The notes under the pieces are model-generated. The model was not told the origin of the DNA and made no database searches. It was given only the letters and a program-made list of their open reading frames with translations. Position numbers and translations under genes: made by a program. Positions 5,757 through 13,566 of a DNA stretch of 20,167 nucleotides are shown here, piece after piece (position 1 is the first letter of the stretch; each line of letters begins with the position of its first letter). This DNA comes from Candidatus Peribacteraceae bacterium (lineage in GTDB: Bacteria > Patescibacteriota > Gracilibacteria > Peribacterales > Peribacteraceae), in contig JAGORY010000012.1 of NCBI GenBank assembly GCA_018062585.1, forward strand, positions 1 through 20,167, read 5' to 3'.

Positions 5757-7525
5757 TCTTTGATGAGTACGATAACCGTTTCGCCTTCTTCCACTCCCGT
5801 CACTTCGATATCACCGGCAGAACCCTCCATGCCAGTTGTCACCGTGCGTTCCTCCGTCGTACCGTCCGAGTTTTGGATGCGAACATACTGCGTTCCGTCA
5901 TCTCGCTCCAGTATCGCTCGCTGCTGGACACTCACGACGTCATGACGAATACCAGTGAGAATTTCAGCATCACCCGTCATGCCGATCTTGAGATTGTCAT
6001 GGAGATAGACGAAGTCGAGTTTCACGCGATACTTCGTGACGCCATCCACGGCGGTAGACGCAGGGTCGATCTCGCCGACCCGAAGGTCATACTCCACCCC
6101 AGGAAACGCATCCAGCTCAATGGAGCCGGTTTGCGTCAGCAAAACTTTGGGAATATCTATTTCCGATACAAACATTTCCACTCGGTACGGTGAGCTTCCG
6201 AGCATCGTGATGGAAGGCTCGGCAGACGGACGAATTTCGCCGACTTTGACGTTCACCTGCGTGATGATGCCGTCGACTGGTGACGTGAGGACGGTGTCGC
6301 GGAATTGGGCTCCAGCACGAGCGAGATCAGCCTGCGCCTGACGCACGCGGGCGCGAGCGGCGTCGATATCGGTCTGACGGGCGGGAGCTTTCTTGAGTGC
6401 GAGCTGTGCCTCTTCGATGGCGAGCAGGGTCTGGTACGTGACGATGTCAGCCTTCGCACGGTCACGCGTGCCGGTGAGACTCACGATCTGAGCCTGTTGT
6501 GCGGCGATCTTGCTGTCATAGCCAGCGGATGCGTCCTGTAAGGACTTGATGGCCGTATCGATGGTCGTGAAAGCAGTCTGCGCCAAGGACTTCTGGGTGG
6601 CGATCGTGGATTTGTTCGTTTCGCGCGACGTATTCGTAAAGTACTCGGTGAGCGGCAAACTGGCCATAATGTCGTACGCGCGGTTCGCGACGTCCGTCGT
6701 CTGGGAGACAAGAGTGCGTGCGCGGGTCAGCTTCAGAAGCGCATCCTGATAGTTCTGGACCGCACCGACGTTTTGCGCGGTGGTGATATCAGCCTCGAGC
6801 GTGCGCATGTTGAGGACCAACGTTTCGTAGCTCGTGTTCTGGGATTTGGTGACCGCATCACTCACATCGTTGGCGCTGTAGACACCACGAATCGCGAGAA
6901 CGACGGTCTTGGAAGTCGCAAGCTGCTGCGAAATCGTACTGCCGACTGCAGACACTTGTCCCGCGAGATTAATATCAACTTCGTTCTTCAGAGTCTGCAA
7001 CTGACTATCAGCAATCTTCAAGTTTGCTTCGGCGCTCGTGACAGTCTGCTCCGCAACCTGCAACGACGCGCGCTTGTTATTCACACCCGCTTCAGCGATG
7101 GCAATGTCCTCAGGACGGCTGCCCTGCTCGAGTGCCGTCAGTGCGGCTTGTGCCGACTGTACGCTTGCGCTCGCGCTCGCGATGCCGGCTGAAAGTGTTC
7201 CGGAACGAAGGGCTGCAAGTCTCTGACCTGCCTTCACAGTGTCCCCTTCTTTGACGAGCACTTGCGTAACGACATCGATGGAGGAGAACTGCAGTTGCAG
7301 ATCTTTCTCGGACACAACAGTACCGACCGCTTCCACGGCCTGCCTCAAGTCACCCTTGCGTGCGGTATCCGTCACGTACACGGGCTGCACCGGACGGGTC
7401 ACGGCGTACACCGCCCATCCGACAAGTAGCAGGACGATAACAGCAATCGTGGACTTCAAGTGGCCCCGGAGATACCGGTACACCTGTTTCACGCGGGCGA
7501 CGATGAGGACGAAGAATGCTTTCAT
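5753..7525 (-). CDS. Membrane fusion protein (HlyD/MacA family) with an unusually long hairpin
   Basis: From ATG 7525 the protein has 590 residues. It has a short basic N-terminus, one membrane helix (about 26-42, STIAVIVLLLVGWAVYAV) and a biotinyl-lipoyl-like half (VVSEKDLQLQF; VLVKEGDTVKAGQRLA). A very long helical/coiled-coil region spans about 95-405. The second lipoyl half (SPVDGIITQVNVKVGEIRPS) and beta-barrel domains follow, ending with a membrane-proximal GxEGSAGDIEV region. MacA-type adaptors are usually nearer 370-400 residues; the excess lies in the helical hairpin. A TTG at 7562-7564 would add 13 residues, but its extension looks non-coding. It is the first gene of the exporter operon and overlaps the ATPase by four bases. 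No TolC-like partner is visible. It should bridge the permeases to the outer envelope. Confidence 0.9.
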   Translation of the reverse strand: MKAFFVLIVARVKQVYRYLRGHLKSTIAVIVLLLVGWAVYAVTRPVQPVYVTDTARKGDLRQAVEAVGTVVSEKDLQLQFSSIDVVTQVLVKEGDTVKAGQRLAALRSGTLSAGIASASASVQSAQAALTALEQGSRPEDIAIAEAGVNNKRASLQVAEQTVTSAEANLKIADSQLQTLKNEVDINLAGQVSAVGSTISQQLATSKTVVLAIRGVYSANDVSDAVTKSQNTSYETLVLNMRTLEADITTAQNVGAVQNYQDALLKLTRARTLVSQTTDVANRAYDIMASLPLTEYFTNTSRETNKSTIATQKSLAQTAFTTIDTAIKSLQDASAGYDSKIAAQQAQIVSLTGTRDRAKADIVTYQTLLAIEEAQLALKKAPARQTDIDAARARVRQAQADLARAGAQFRDTVLTSPVDGIITQVNVKVGEIRPSAEPSITMLGSSPYRVEMFVSEIDIPKVLLTQTGSIELDAFPGVEYDLRVGEIDPASTAVDGVTKYRVKLDFVYLHDNLKIGMTGDAEILTGIRHDVVSVQQRAILERDDGTQYVRIQNSDGTTEERTVTTGMEGSAGDIEVTGVEEGETVIVLIKE

Positions 7526-7595
7526 AGGGGGAAAATACCATACGGAAGATCCTTGTCGGTGCAAAGCACGATAAGCTTGTCTATGCGGAGAACCA

Positions 7596-7624
7596 TTGAC
7601 AAATTATAGCAAAATGTCTTAAAT
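7596..7624 (+). promoter_or_regulatory. Candidate promoter for the M20 hydrolase, TTGACA-17-TTAAAT
   Basis: A perfect -35 hexamer TTGACA (7596-7601) is followed after 17 bases by TTAAAT (7619-7624), four of six to consensus. Transcription would start near 7631, leaving a leader of about ten bases before ATG 7641. It physically overlaps the opposite-strand exporter promoter, so the two cannot be occupied at the same time. Confidence 0.5.
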
Positions 7625-7631
7625 AACGCAA
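7603..7631 (-). promoter_or_regulatory. Promoter of the exporter operon, extended -10
   Basis: On the minus strand, a perfect TATAAT (7608-7603) with the extended element TGC in front of it follows TTGCGT (7631-7626) at an optimal 17-base spacing. The start would be near 7596, about 70 bases before the membrane fusion ATG. It is the best -10 in the window and interlocks with the divergent hydrolase promoter. Confidence 0.6.
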
Positions 7632-7640
7632 ACTTTCCCT

Positions 7641-9398
7641 ATGGCCATAGATTCGATCTCCACAGCGCAGGGGTTCATCCAAGACATAGCCAGAATCACC
7701 AGTGACAACGCTGGAAGGCAGGCCCACGCCTTTTCGGATCTCGAGAACCAAGCTTTTACATTCGCAGAAAAGGAAGCGAGGCTGCACTTGAAGCAAGTAA
7801 ACCTCGTAGAAGGCCGCGATTTCCGTATCGACAAAGACGCGATCGGTAACCTGCTTGTGACGGTGTTCGGACAAGACCGTTCGAAAACAGTGATGGCCGG
7901 TTCACACCTAGACTCTGTGTTGAACGGCGGAAAACATGATGGCGTGGACGGTGTTGCGTCCGCACTCGCATACCTCGAGAGTTTCGTGAAGAGCGAAAAG
8001 GAAGGACCGAACTACACGTTTGTCGTTTTCCGGGCTGAGGAATCTAGCCCGATGACCGGCGAGGCGTGTCTTGGAAGCAAGGTTCTGACGGGCATGATTA
8101 CAGAGGAACGTCTTGCGGCTGTAACGTACGGGCTCAGAAAGGAAGAACGTCGACTGCTCCAAGACGTCTTTGGTCCTCGGCAATGGGAGGACATCATGAA
8201 ACTCCGAGACACACCGTGGATCCGAGACGGAACGCTCTATCTTCCGAAAAGACATGATCACGACGGCAGTGGTGGTCCAAGCGACATGAAAGTGACTGTC
8301 TTTAACGAAGTTCATATCGAGCAAAGCGCCGTTCTGCAGACGGGCGGCTACCACGCAGGAATCGTTTCACATATCGGCGGATCGACGAACCGTAAATTTA
8401 CGCTTGATAGCTCGCACCTTCCGTCGAACACACTAGAAACACACACGAGTCCGTGCGCCGTTTGGAACCTCGTCTTCAAAGGCCAAGAAGCTCACACGGG
8501 CGGAACGCCTCATAATGGGGCAGAAAACAAGAATGGGTCCACGACCGAATGGCATCGTCGGGATGCACTCGTTGGGGCTTGTGCGTTCGTGCAAGAACTT
8601 CTCACTCAACCTGATTGTAATATTTCCGTTTCATCACTCACAGTTCCGAGAGAGACGGGTTTCACGACTGTGCCCGCCGAGCAGCATCTCACAATTCACG
8701 CTCCGGCGGGCCAAGAAGATCGGGCAAACGACGTCATCCAAAAAGTCGCTAATAAAATCTGCCGATTGAAAGATTTGAACTTCAGCGTGACACGAGGCAT
8801 CGAATCGTCGACCCCTGTCACCGTCCTTGACCGCAATAGCGTCTTGAAACACGTCAGCATTCCGCTCATCGTTGAACAAAATGCACGCGTCATTTCGCGG
8901 GAGGTGGCGTCACTCTTCGGGGGCAAGGTCCGAGCAACCGTGACGGATGCGACGCTTGACACATGTGGCATCCGCATGAACCTCAATACACGCGACATCA
9001 ATCCCCGCAAACGAGACCAGCTCCTTGACGCTATCCGGACGCAAATGTTCGCATGCGGAATAGACACAGAAGCACTTTTTTTGGCGAAGGCTGCTGTGAC
9101 GGAGCATATTCCACTTGATACAGACGTCGTAAGGATTGCAGAAGAAGAAGCGTGGGCACTCGGGCAACAGACACTTACGATGCCGTCGCAACCGAGTCAT
9201 GACGCCGCCTGCATGCAAAAAGCTGGCGTGCCAACTGGCATGGTGTACGAGGCCCATGATGGACATAGTCACATCGCCACCGAATTCGTGGACAACCGCC
9301 AACAAGTAGACGCCTTCACGCTCCATCACTCAATCCTAGACCGTTACACTGGCATCGGAACTAGGTCTTCCGCAAAGACGCGAATGCTTCGGAAATAG
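7641..9398 (+). CDS. M20-family Zn amidohydrolase (N-carbamoyl-amino-acid / allantoate amidohydrolase type)
   Basis: The 585-residue protein follows the family pattern. The metal/catalytic block SHLDSVLNGGKHDGVDG carries H89, D91 and D100. The Glu pair is E133-E134 (FRAEES), and HIEQ carries H225. The dimer-domain segment is GQEAHTGGTPHNG (281-293), and the C-terminal metal block is PSHDAACMQKAGVPTG...DGHSH with H544. Such enzymes cleave C-N amide bonds of N-carbamoyl amino acids, ureidoglycolate/allantoate or acyl amino acids with Zn or Mn. Which substrate applies here is unknown. Typical members have about 410 residues. The extra length falls between E134 and H225 and, mostly, between H225 and H544. 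There is no signal peptide, so it is likely cytosolic. Its last 38 bases overlap the end of the convergent sugar-nucleotide gene. HIEQ is followed by Ser rather than the usual Gly. Confidence 0.85.
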   Translation: MAIDSISTAQGFIQDIARITSDNAGRQAHAFSDLENQAFTFAEKEARLHLKQVNLVEGRDFRIDKDAIGNLLVTVFGQDRSKTVMAGSHLDSVLNGGKHDGVDGVASALAYLESFVKSEKEGPNYTFVVFRAEESSPMTGEACLGSKVLTGMITEERLAAVTYGLRKEERRLLQDVFGPRQWEDIMKLRDTPWIRDGTLYLPKRHDHDGSGGPSDMKVTVFNEVHIEQSAVLQTGGYHAGIVSHIGGSTNRKFTLDSSHLPSNTLETHTSPCAVWNLVFKGQEAHTGGTPHNGAENKNGSTTEWHRRDALVGACAFVQELLTQPDCNISVSSLTVPRETGFTTVPAEQHLTIHAPAGQEDRANDVIQKVANKICRLKDLNFSVTRGIESSTPVTVLDRNSVLKHVSIPLIVEQNARVISREVASLFGGKVRATVTDATLDTCGIRMNLNTRDINPRKRDQLLDAIRTQMFACGIDTEALFLAKAAVTEHIPLDTDVVRIAEEEAWALGQQTLTMPSQPSHDAACMQKAGVPTGMVYEAHDGHSHIATEFVDNRQQVDAFTLHHSILDRYTGIGTRSSAKTRMLRK

Positions 9399-10188
9399 CA
9401 TCTGACGAGGGACGCATGACGATCCCCTCTTTTTCGAGCTTCGAGACATCAAGCTCGCAGTTACTACGTCCGGCTACGACAATCTGCGACAATTCTTCGA
9501 CCGAAATTCTCTCGAACTCGTGAGAGGGGTCGACCTCATTTTTATAGCGCACCATGATGTCGTACGGTGAGACGGCTCTCGGATTCACGACGTTGTAGAT
9601 ACCGGTAGCGCGTTTGGCGACGAGTGTTTTCAAAGCTTCGAAGAAATCCGGCATGTACGTGATCGAATTCTTGGCATCGAGCACGCGCTTGTAGCCACGG
9701 AGTTTCGTCAGCAAATTGCGTGGACTGTTCGTGCCATCGAAGGGCATGCGAATCCGAAGCTGTAACACAGGAAACGGTTTCAGGAGTCGGTCACTCATGG
9801 CTTTCGTGAGCGAATAAAAGCTTCCCGTAAAATTCGGCTCGTCCTCTTCGGTGTATCCGCCTCCGCCTTTTCTCGCACCCGTGAAGATGCAGCCGGAACC
9901 GACGTGCACAAAGTAGATGCCGCGCTTCATGCATTCTTCGAGAAGGACGAGCGGACCTGTGACGTTGGCCCTCAGGGTCTCCTCTTTATGATCCTCACAC
10001 CAGTCGACATTGGGCTTGCCTGTTTTTCCGGCAGCATTGATGACGGTATCGGGCTTCTCGTCATCCAACGCTTTGCGCACGGCAACGGGATCTGCGATGT
10101 CAACCTTTGGGGCCGCTGCATCGGGATACATCTCGCAGAGCTTGCCACCGAGATAACCGCCTCCGCCGAAAATGAGGACTTTCGTCAT
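9361..10188 (-). CDS. NRS/ER-like 4-keto-6-deoxyhexose nucleotide epimerase/reductase (RmlD-like SDR)
   Basis: This 275-residue extended short-chain dehydrogenase has the Rossmann motif GGGGYLG (8-14) and the catalytic YSLTK (Y125, K129). Residues 50-75 (INAAGKTGKPNVDWCEDHKE) and 117-130 (EPNFTGSFYSLTKA) closely match what I recall of plant NRS/ER (UER1) and the C-terminal part of RHM. So do the later GIYNVVNP and IVVAGRSNCELD segments. C100 in GSGCIF sits where NRS/ER has its proposed epimerase Cys. Those enzymes convert NDP-4-keto-6-deoxyglucose to NDP-L-rhamnose in one polypeptide, doing the work of RmlC plus RmlD. I chose ATG 10188; GTG 10197 would add three residues. A TATGAT box ends nine bases before the ATG. 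No other rhamnose genes lie nearby. Confidence 0.8.
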   Translation of the reverse strand: MTKVLIFGGGGYLGGKLCEMYPDAAAPKVDIADPVAVRKALDDEKPDTVINAAGKTGKPNVDWCEDHKEETLRANVTGPLVLLEECMKRGIYFVHVGSGCIFTGARKGGGGYTEEDEPNFTGSFYSLTKAMSDRLLKPFPVLQLRIRMPFDGTNSPRNLLTKLRGYKRVLDAKNSITYMPDFFEALKTLVAKRATGIYNVVNPRAVSPYDIMVRYKNEVDPSHEFERISVEELSQIVVAGRSNCELDVSKLEKEGIVMRPSSDAISEAFASLRKT

Positions 10189-10197
10189 GGGGTCCAC

Positions 10198-10203
10198 ATC
10201 ATA
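10198..10203 (-). promoter_or_regulatory. -10-like box TATGAT for the sugar epimerase/reductase gene
   Basis: Minus-strand TATGAT matches five of six consensus bases and ends nine bases before ATG 10188, so the mRNA would be leaderless or nearly so. No good -35 is seen. Confidence 0.35.
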
Positions 10204-10228
10204 GAATGGCGCACGAGTTTTGAGTAGC

Positions 10229-10234
10229 TACAAT
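10229..10234 (+). promoter_or_regulatory. -10-like box TACAAT for the YgjP-like gene
   Basis: TACAAT matches five of six consensus bases and ends six bases before ATG 10241, which would then be the first transcribed codon. It argues for ATG 10241 over the in-frame TTG at 10220, which lies upstream of the box. The -35 is weak. Confidence 0.4.
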
Positions 10235-10240
10235 GTTCGC

Positions 10241-10933
10241 ATGAACGGAATGCGATATTCCATCGAGCGAACGAGGAACCGGACGTCGCGCGCGGTGCTT
10301 CGTGACGGGCTCATCCATATCAGACTCGCTCGAGGGCTTCATCAAGCCGAAGAACGAAGACACATCGAGTCGCTTCTTGGGCGGATGGCGAAGGTCTATG
10401 CACGAGACCTCAAGAAAATCAGTATCGATCCTTTTGGTCCACTCTTTCGTGGTGAGGACACCGTGAATATCGATCTCGCGACCGGATCTATCGTGAGTAT
10501 CCGCGTAGCCGACGGACGGCGCACCAAAGCCATGCGGGTCGCAGGTGGATGGTCAGTCCTGCGTGGACTCGCGACCGACAACCGTACGTTTCAGCGCTAT
10601 CTCTGGAAACTTCTCTCAGCCTCGGCTCACGAAGAAACCGAGTCACTCGTACGGCGCATCAACGCCGAAACTGTCAACGAACGCATCGATAGAGTTGCAC
10701 TCAAGTACATGCGCTCACGCTGGGGAAGCTGCTCGACCGCACGCGTCATCGCTCTCTCCACACCACTCCTCCTCACGACACCTGACATTCTACGATACGT
10801 CATCATCCACGAACTCGCACACATCCGACATCCGGACCACTCGAAATCATTCTGGTCGCACGTCACCAAATATTCTCCCGATTACAAAGCGACACGAAAA
10901 TTACTGCTTGGGTACAAGTTACCGTCGGCCTGA
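10241..10933 (+). CDS. YgjP-like (DUF45, M48-related) zinc metallopeptidase
   Basis: A 230-residue protein of the YgjP/DUF45 group. The N-terminal part is a beta-rich domain with the typical stretch VLRDGLIHIRLARGL (19-33). The C-terminal domain carries the family marks RWGSCS (160-165) and the zinc site HELAHIRHPDHSKSFW (190-205), where H190, H194 and H200 are the expected ligands and E191 the catalytic acid. There is no signal peptide or membrane helix, so it is cytosolic. Family members are annotated as predicted metal-dependent hydrolases, and some have been described with UTP-pyrophosphatase activity. The physiological role remains unclear. It is transcribed divergently from the sugar epimerase/reductase, with candidate -10 boxes on both strands in the 52-base gap. 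A separate promoter-like sequence follows it, so it is probably monocistronic. Confidence 0.85.
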   Translation: MNGMRYSIERTRNRTSRAVLRDGLIHIRLARGLHQAEERRHIESLLGRMAKVYARDLKKISIDPFGPLFRGEDTVNIDLATGSIVSIRVADGRRTKAMRVAGGWSVLRGLATDNRTFQRYLWKLLSASAHEETESLVRRINAETVNERIDRVALKYMRSRWGSCSTARVIALSTPLLLTTPDILRYVIIHELAHIRHPDHSKSFWSHVTKYSPDYKATRKLLLGYKLPSA

Positions 10934-10945
10934 GGCGATGAAAAA

Positions 10946-10973
10946 TTGACTTTGCTACCGGAACGTATGTAAT
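10946..10973 (+). promoter_or_regulatory. Candidate promoter, TTGACT-16-TGTAAT
   Basis: TTGACT (10946-10951) and TGTAAT (10968-10973) are separated by 16 bases. They lie between the stop of the YgjP-like gene and the 80-residue gene, leaving a leader of about 18 bases. The -35 neighbourhood 10942-10961 is nearly identical to 1619-1638. Confidence 0.5.
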
Positions 10974-10997
10974 GGAGTAGCATCCTCCCTCATCCTC

Positions 10998-11240
10998 ATG
11001 GCCTCACTCGAAATCAAAGCGATTGCTCCCCCAGACTGCCTGAGTCCGAAAGAGCTTGCTGCCAAACGCACAGAGTTGACGCAACAAACCCGCAAGACAA
11101 TCACAATACCTGCTCCGAACGAGAGTACGCACGAAGTGACGATCACAGTGCGCAGCATGCCAAGCGACGAGGAACAATTCACTGCGGCAAAAGCAGAGAT
11201 CGAGAGAAAGCTTTCAGCTATGGGCTTCAAGCTCGATTGA
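10998..11240 (+). CDS. Small hypothetical protein, 80 residues
   Basis: No family is recognised. The product begins MASLEIKAIAPPDCLSPKEL. It has a charged helical region (ELAAKRTELTQQTRK), a Thr/Val-rich beta-like middle (HEVTITVRS, about 45-53) and a C-terminal amphipathic helix ending LSAMGFKLD. It contains a single Cys and no membrane segment. The gene has its own promoter-like sequence and lies 83 bases before ftsK on the same strand. Read-through into ftsK is possible, although ftsK also has a -10 box. The coding style (no rare stops, balanced composition, clear start after a promoter) supports a real gene. Confidence 0.6.
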   Translation: MASLEIKAIAPPDCLSPKELAAKRTELTQQTRKTITIPAPNESTHEVTITVRSMPSDEEQFTAAKAEIERKLSAMGFKLD

Positions 11241-11309
11241 GCCGTCTACTATAGTCATAGGCAGTCTGAAAGGTGGAAAAATAGTGGTGCGTCTGAGGAG
11301 CCCCTACCC

Positions 11310-11315
11310 TATAAT
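11310..11315 (+). promoter_or_regulatory. -10 box TATAAT for ftsK
   Basis: A consensus TATAAT ends eight bases before ATG 11324, so the transcript would start at or within a couple of bases of the start codon. The -35 region (GTGCGT at 17-base spacing) is poor. A second -10-like TATAGT lies upstream at 11250-11255. Confidence 0.45.
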
Positions 11316-11323
11316 TCCCACCG

Positions 11324-13564
11324 ATGCCCAAGCGCCGTAGAAAGACCAAGGCAAGACGGACCAAGCGCCGCTCCAAAAAGAGCGACCTGAATCTGGATCT
11401 TGATTTGGAGGACCACACGCGGCGGCAGGTGAAAGCAGTGATCGCGATTGGAATCGGCATGGTTCTTTTCCTAGCGCCTGGCCCAATGGGACTCATGGTG
11501 ACGAAAGGTCTCACCTTCTTCATGGGAAGCTGGCACACGCTGTTCCCGACGGTGCTCATTCTCTTCGGATGTCTGCTCATGATCGGCAATTCGCCAAACA
11601 TTGAGCTCAAGCGATCGGTAGGTCTCTCCATGTGTCTTGCCGCTTTTCTCGGCATCGTGCAGCTCACGGCTCCGATGAGCGACCTCGCGGACCGTAGGAA
11701 CGAACTCGGCGGTGCCATCGGCTTCATGATGGCGTTTCCCTTCGCTGCATTTTTAAGTGCGAGCGCCGGTTACATTATGCTCTCGGCGATGTTCATTGCG
11801 GGACTCTTCATCACGTTCGAGCCCGATCTCCCAGCGATTTTCCGGAGTCTCACCGCGGTAAAAGAAGTAAAGCAAAAGAGAATGCAGAAGGCCGAGCAAC
11901 AAGAGGAGGATGATGACGATCTCGAGCAGGAACTGGCCCAAGCAGCGATCGATCTCATCGAGCGTGACAGCACGGACGCTCCGGATATCAATATCGTTCG
12001 TCCCGCATTTGCCGTCGAGCAGCCAAAACCGTCGGGTAAGGCCGCGGTACAAGCCGTCACGAAAGCCAAGACCCGCGAACTCCTTGAGATGAAAGACACG
12101 CGCTTCGAGGAATGGAAGTTTCCGGAGATGGAGCTTCTCGATGACAAACGAAGCGAGCTCACGGTGGACGACAAGGAGCTGAAGCGTCAGGCCGCGCGCA
12201 TTAAGGAGAAGCTCGGGGAGTTCGAAGTCGAGGTCACGATGAAAGACGCTCACCCCGGTCCGACCGTCACACAGTTCACGTTGCAGCCGGCCGAAGGCAT
12301 CAAGCTCAGCAAGATCGAGGGTCTCAAGAATGACCTCGCGCTCGCGCTCGCAGCGCAGAGCCTCCGTATCGAAGCGCCGATTCCAGGCAAGGCCTTGGTC
12401 GGTATCGAAATGCCGAACGAGATCAGGTCCACGGTGTATCTCCGCGAGATGCTCGAGTCGCCGCAGTTTAAACAGTCGGCTTCTCCGCTCACGATCCCGC
12501 TTGGACGTGGTGTCAGCGGCGATGCGTACGTGGCGACCATTGAGGACATGCCTCACCTTCTCATCGCCGGAGCAACCGGTGCCGGTAAGTCCGTCGCGAT
12601 GAACACGTTCCTCATTTCGCTGCTGTTCCAGAACGCGCCGCACGAACTGAAGTTCATTCTCATCGACCCGAAGCGCGTGGAGCTCATGCCGTATAACGGC
12701 ATCCCTCACCTCCTGACCCCTGTCATTACCGAGTCCGAGAAAGCACTGCAAGCACTGCGCTGGGCGATTGCGGAAATGGGACGACGACTGCACCGCTTCT
12801 CTGAAACCGGCGTCCGTAACCTCGCGGAATTCAATGACAAGCAGACTGAAGAAGAGAAGAAGTTGCCGCGCATCGTCATCGTCATCGATGAGCTCGCAGA
12901 CCTCATGATGCGTCAGCACCGCAAAGATACCGAGACGATGATCGCACGCATCGCGCAGATGGCCCGCGCCGTCGGCATGCATCTCGTCATCGCCACCCAG
13001 CGTCCGAGCGTCGATGTCATCACCGGTCTCATCAAAGCTAATATCCCGACGCGCATCGCATTCCGCGTTGTCTCGCAAGTGGACTCCCGCACGATCCTGG
13101 ATTCCATCGGCGCCGAGGACCTACTTGGTAAAGGAGACATGCTTTACATGACAGCATCCACTCCCAAGCCCGTGCGCATTCAGGGCATCTACGTCTCGAC
13201 GAAGGAAATCGAGCGCGTCATCAACGTCATCAAGATCGCGGGAGGCGGCATGTTCACGGAAGAGATCACGCTCGGTAACGGCGAGCAAGACGAGAACGGC
13301 GCGGTGAACGGAGCAACCGGCACGATCAACCTCGATGCCGACGACAACGGTGGTGACGACCTGTTCTTCGAGGCCGTGCGCGTGGTACAGGAAACCGGCA
13401 AAGCATCAGCGTCCCTTCTGCAGCGTCAGCTAAAAGTCGGTTACGCTCGGGCTGCGCGTCTCCTCGATATCATGGAAGAGAAGAACATCATCGGTCCGTC
13501 GGACGGAGCGAAGGCGAGGAAGGTGTACATTGATAAGCTGGCGGAACCCGAAACGGTACAGTAG
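11324..13564 (+). CDS. ftsK: DNA translocase FtsK/SpoIIIE
   Basis: A 746-residue hexameric ATP-driven DNA pump that clears and aligns chromosome termini at the division septum. The N-terminus is strongly basic (1-20). Four membrane helices follow between about 37 and 165, then a short acidic linker (EQQEEDDDDLEQE, 191-203). The alpha domain starts near 280. The motor carries Walker A GATGAGKS (416-423), IDPKRVEL (447-454), Walker B IVIVIDELADLMM (517-529) and IATQRPSVDVITG. The C-terminal winged-helix gamma domain (about 670-740, VVQETGKASASLLQRQLKVG) would read KOPS-like DNA polarity signals. Length and linker are short compared with E. coli FtsK and closer to SpoIIIE-type proteins. Two bases separate it from the RdgB gene, so they form an operon. 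A -10 box sits directly before the start. Confidence 0.97.
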   Translation: MPKRRRKTKARRTKRRSKKSDLNLDLDLEDHTRRQVKAVIAIGIGMVLFLAPGPMGLMVTKGLTFFMGSWHTLFPTVLILFGCLLMIGNSPNIELKRSVGLSMCLAAFLGIVQLTAPMSDLADRRNELGGAIGFMMAFPFAAFLSASAGYIMLSAMFIAGLFITFEPDLPAIFRSLTAVKEVKQKRMQKAEQQEEDDDDLEQELAQAAIDLIERDSTDAPDINIVRPAFAVEQPKPSGKAAVQAVTKAKTRELLEMKDTRFEEWKFPEMELLDDKRSELTVDDKELKRQAARIKEKLGEFEVEVTMKDAHPGPTVTQFTLQPAEGIKLSKIEGLKNDLALALAAQSLRIEAPIPGKALVGIEMPNEIRSTVYLREMLESPQFKQSASPLTIPLGRGVSGDAYVATIEDMPHLLIAGATGAGKSVAMNTFLISLLFQNAPHELKFILIDPKRVELMPYNGIPHLLTPVITESEKALQALRWAIAEMGRRLHRFSETGVRNLAEFNDKQTEEEKKLPRIVIVIDELADLMMRQHRKDTETMIARIAQMARAVGMHLVIATQRPSVDVITGLIKANIPTRIAFRVVSQVDSRTILDSIGAEDLLGKGDMLYMTASTPKPVRIQGIYVSTKEIERVINVIKIAGGGMFTEEITLGNGEQDENGAVNGATGTINLDADDNGGDDLFFEAVRVVQETGKASASLLQRQLKVGYARAARLLDIMEEKNIIGPSDGAKARKVYIDKLAEPETVQ

Positions 13565-13566
13565 AC

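Noticed and set aside
11753..13078. Minus-strand open frame of 441 codons opposite ftsK
   Set aside because: It is the antisense shadow of a clear FtsK motor; its translation is Arg/Asp/His-rich low-complexity sequence without domains.
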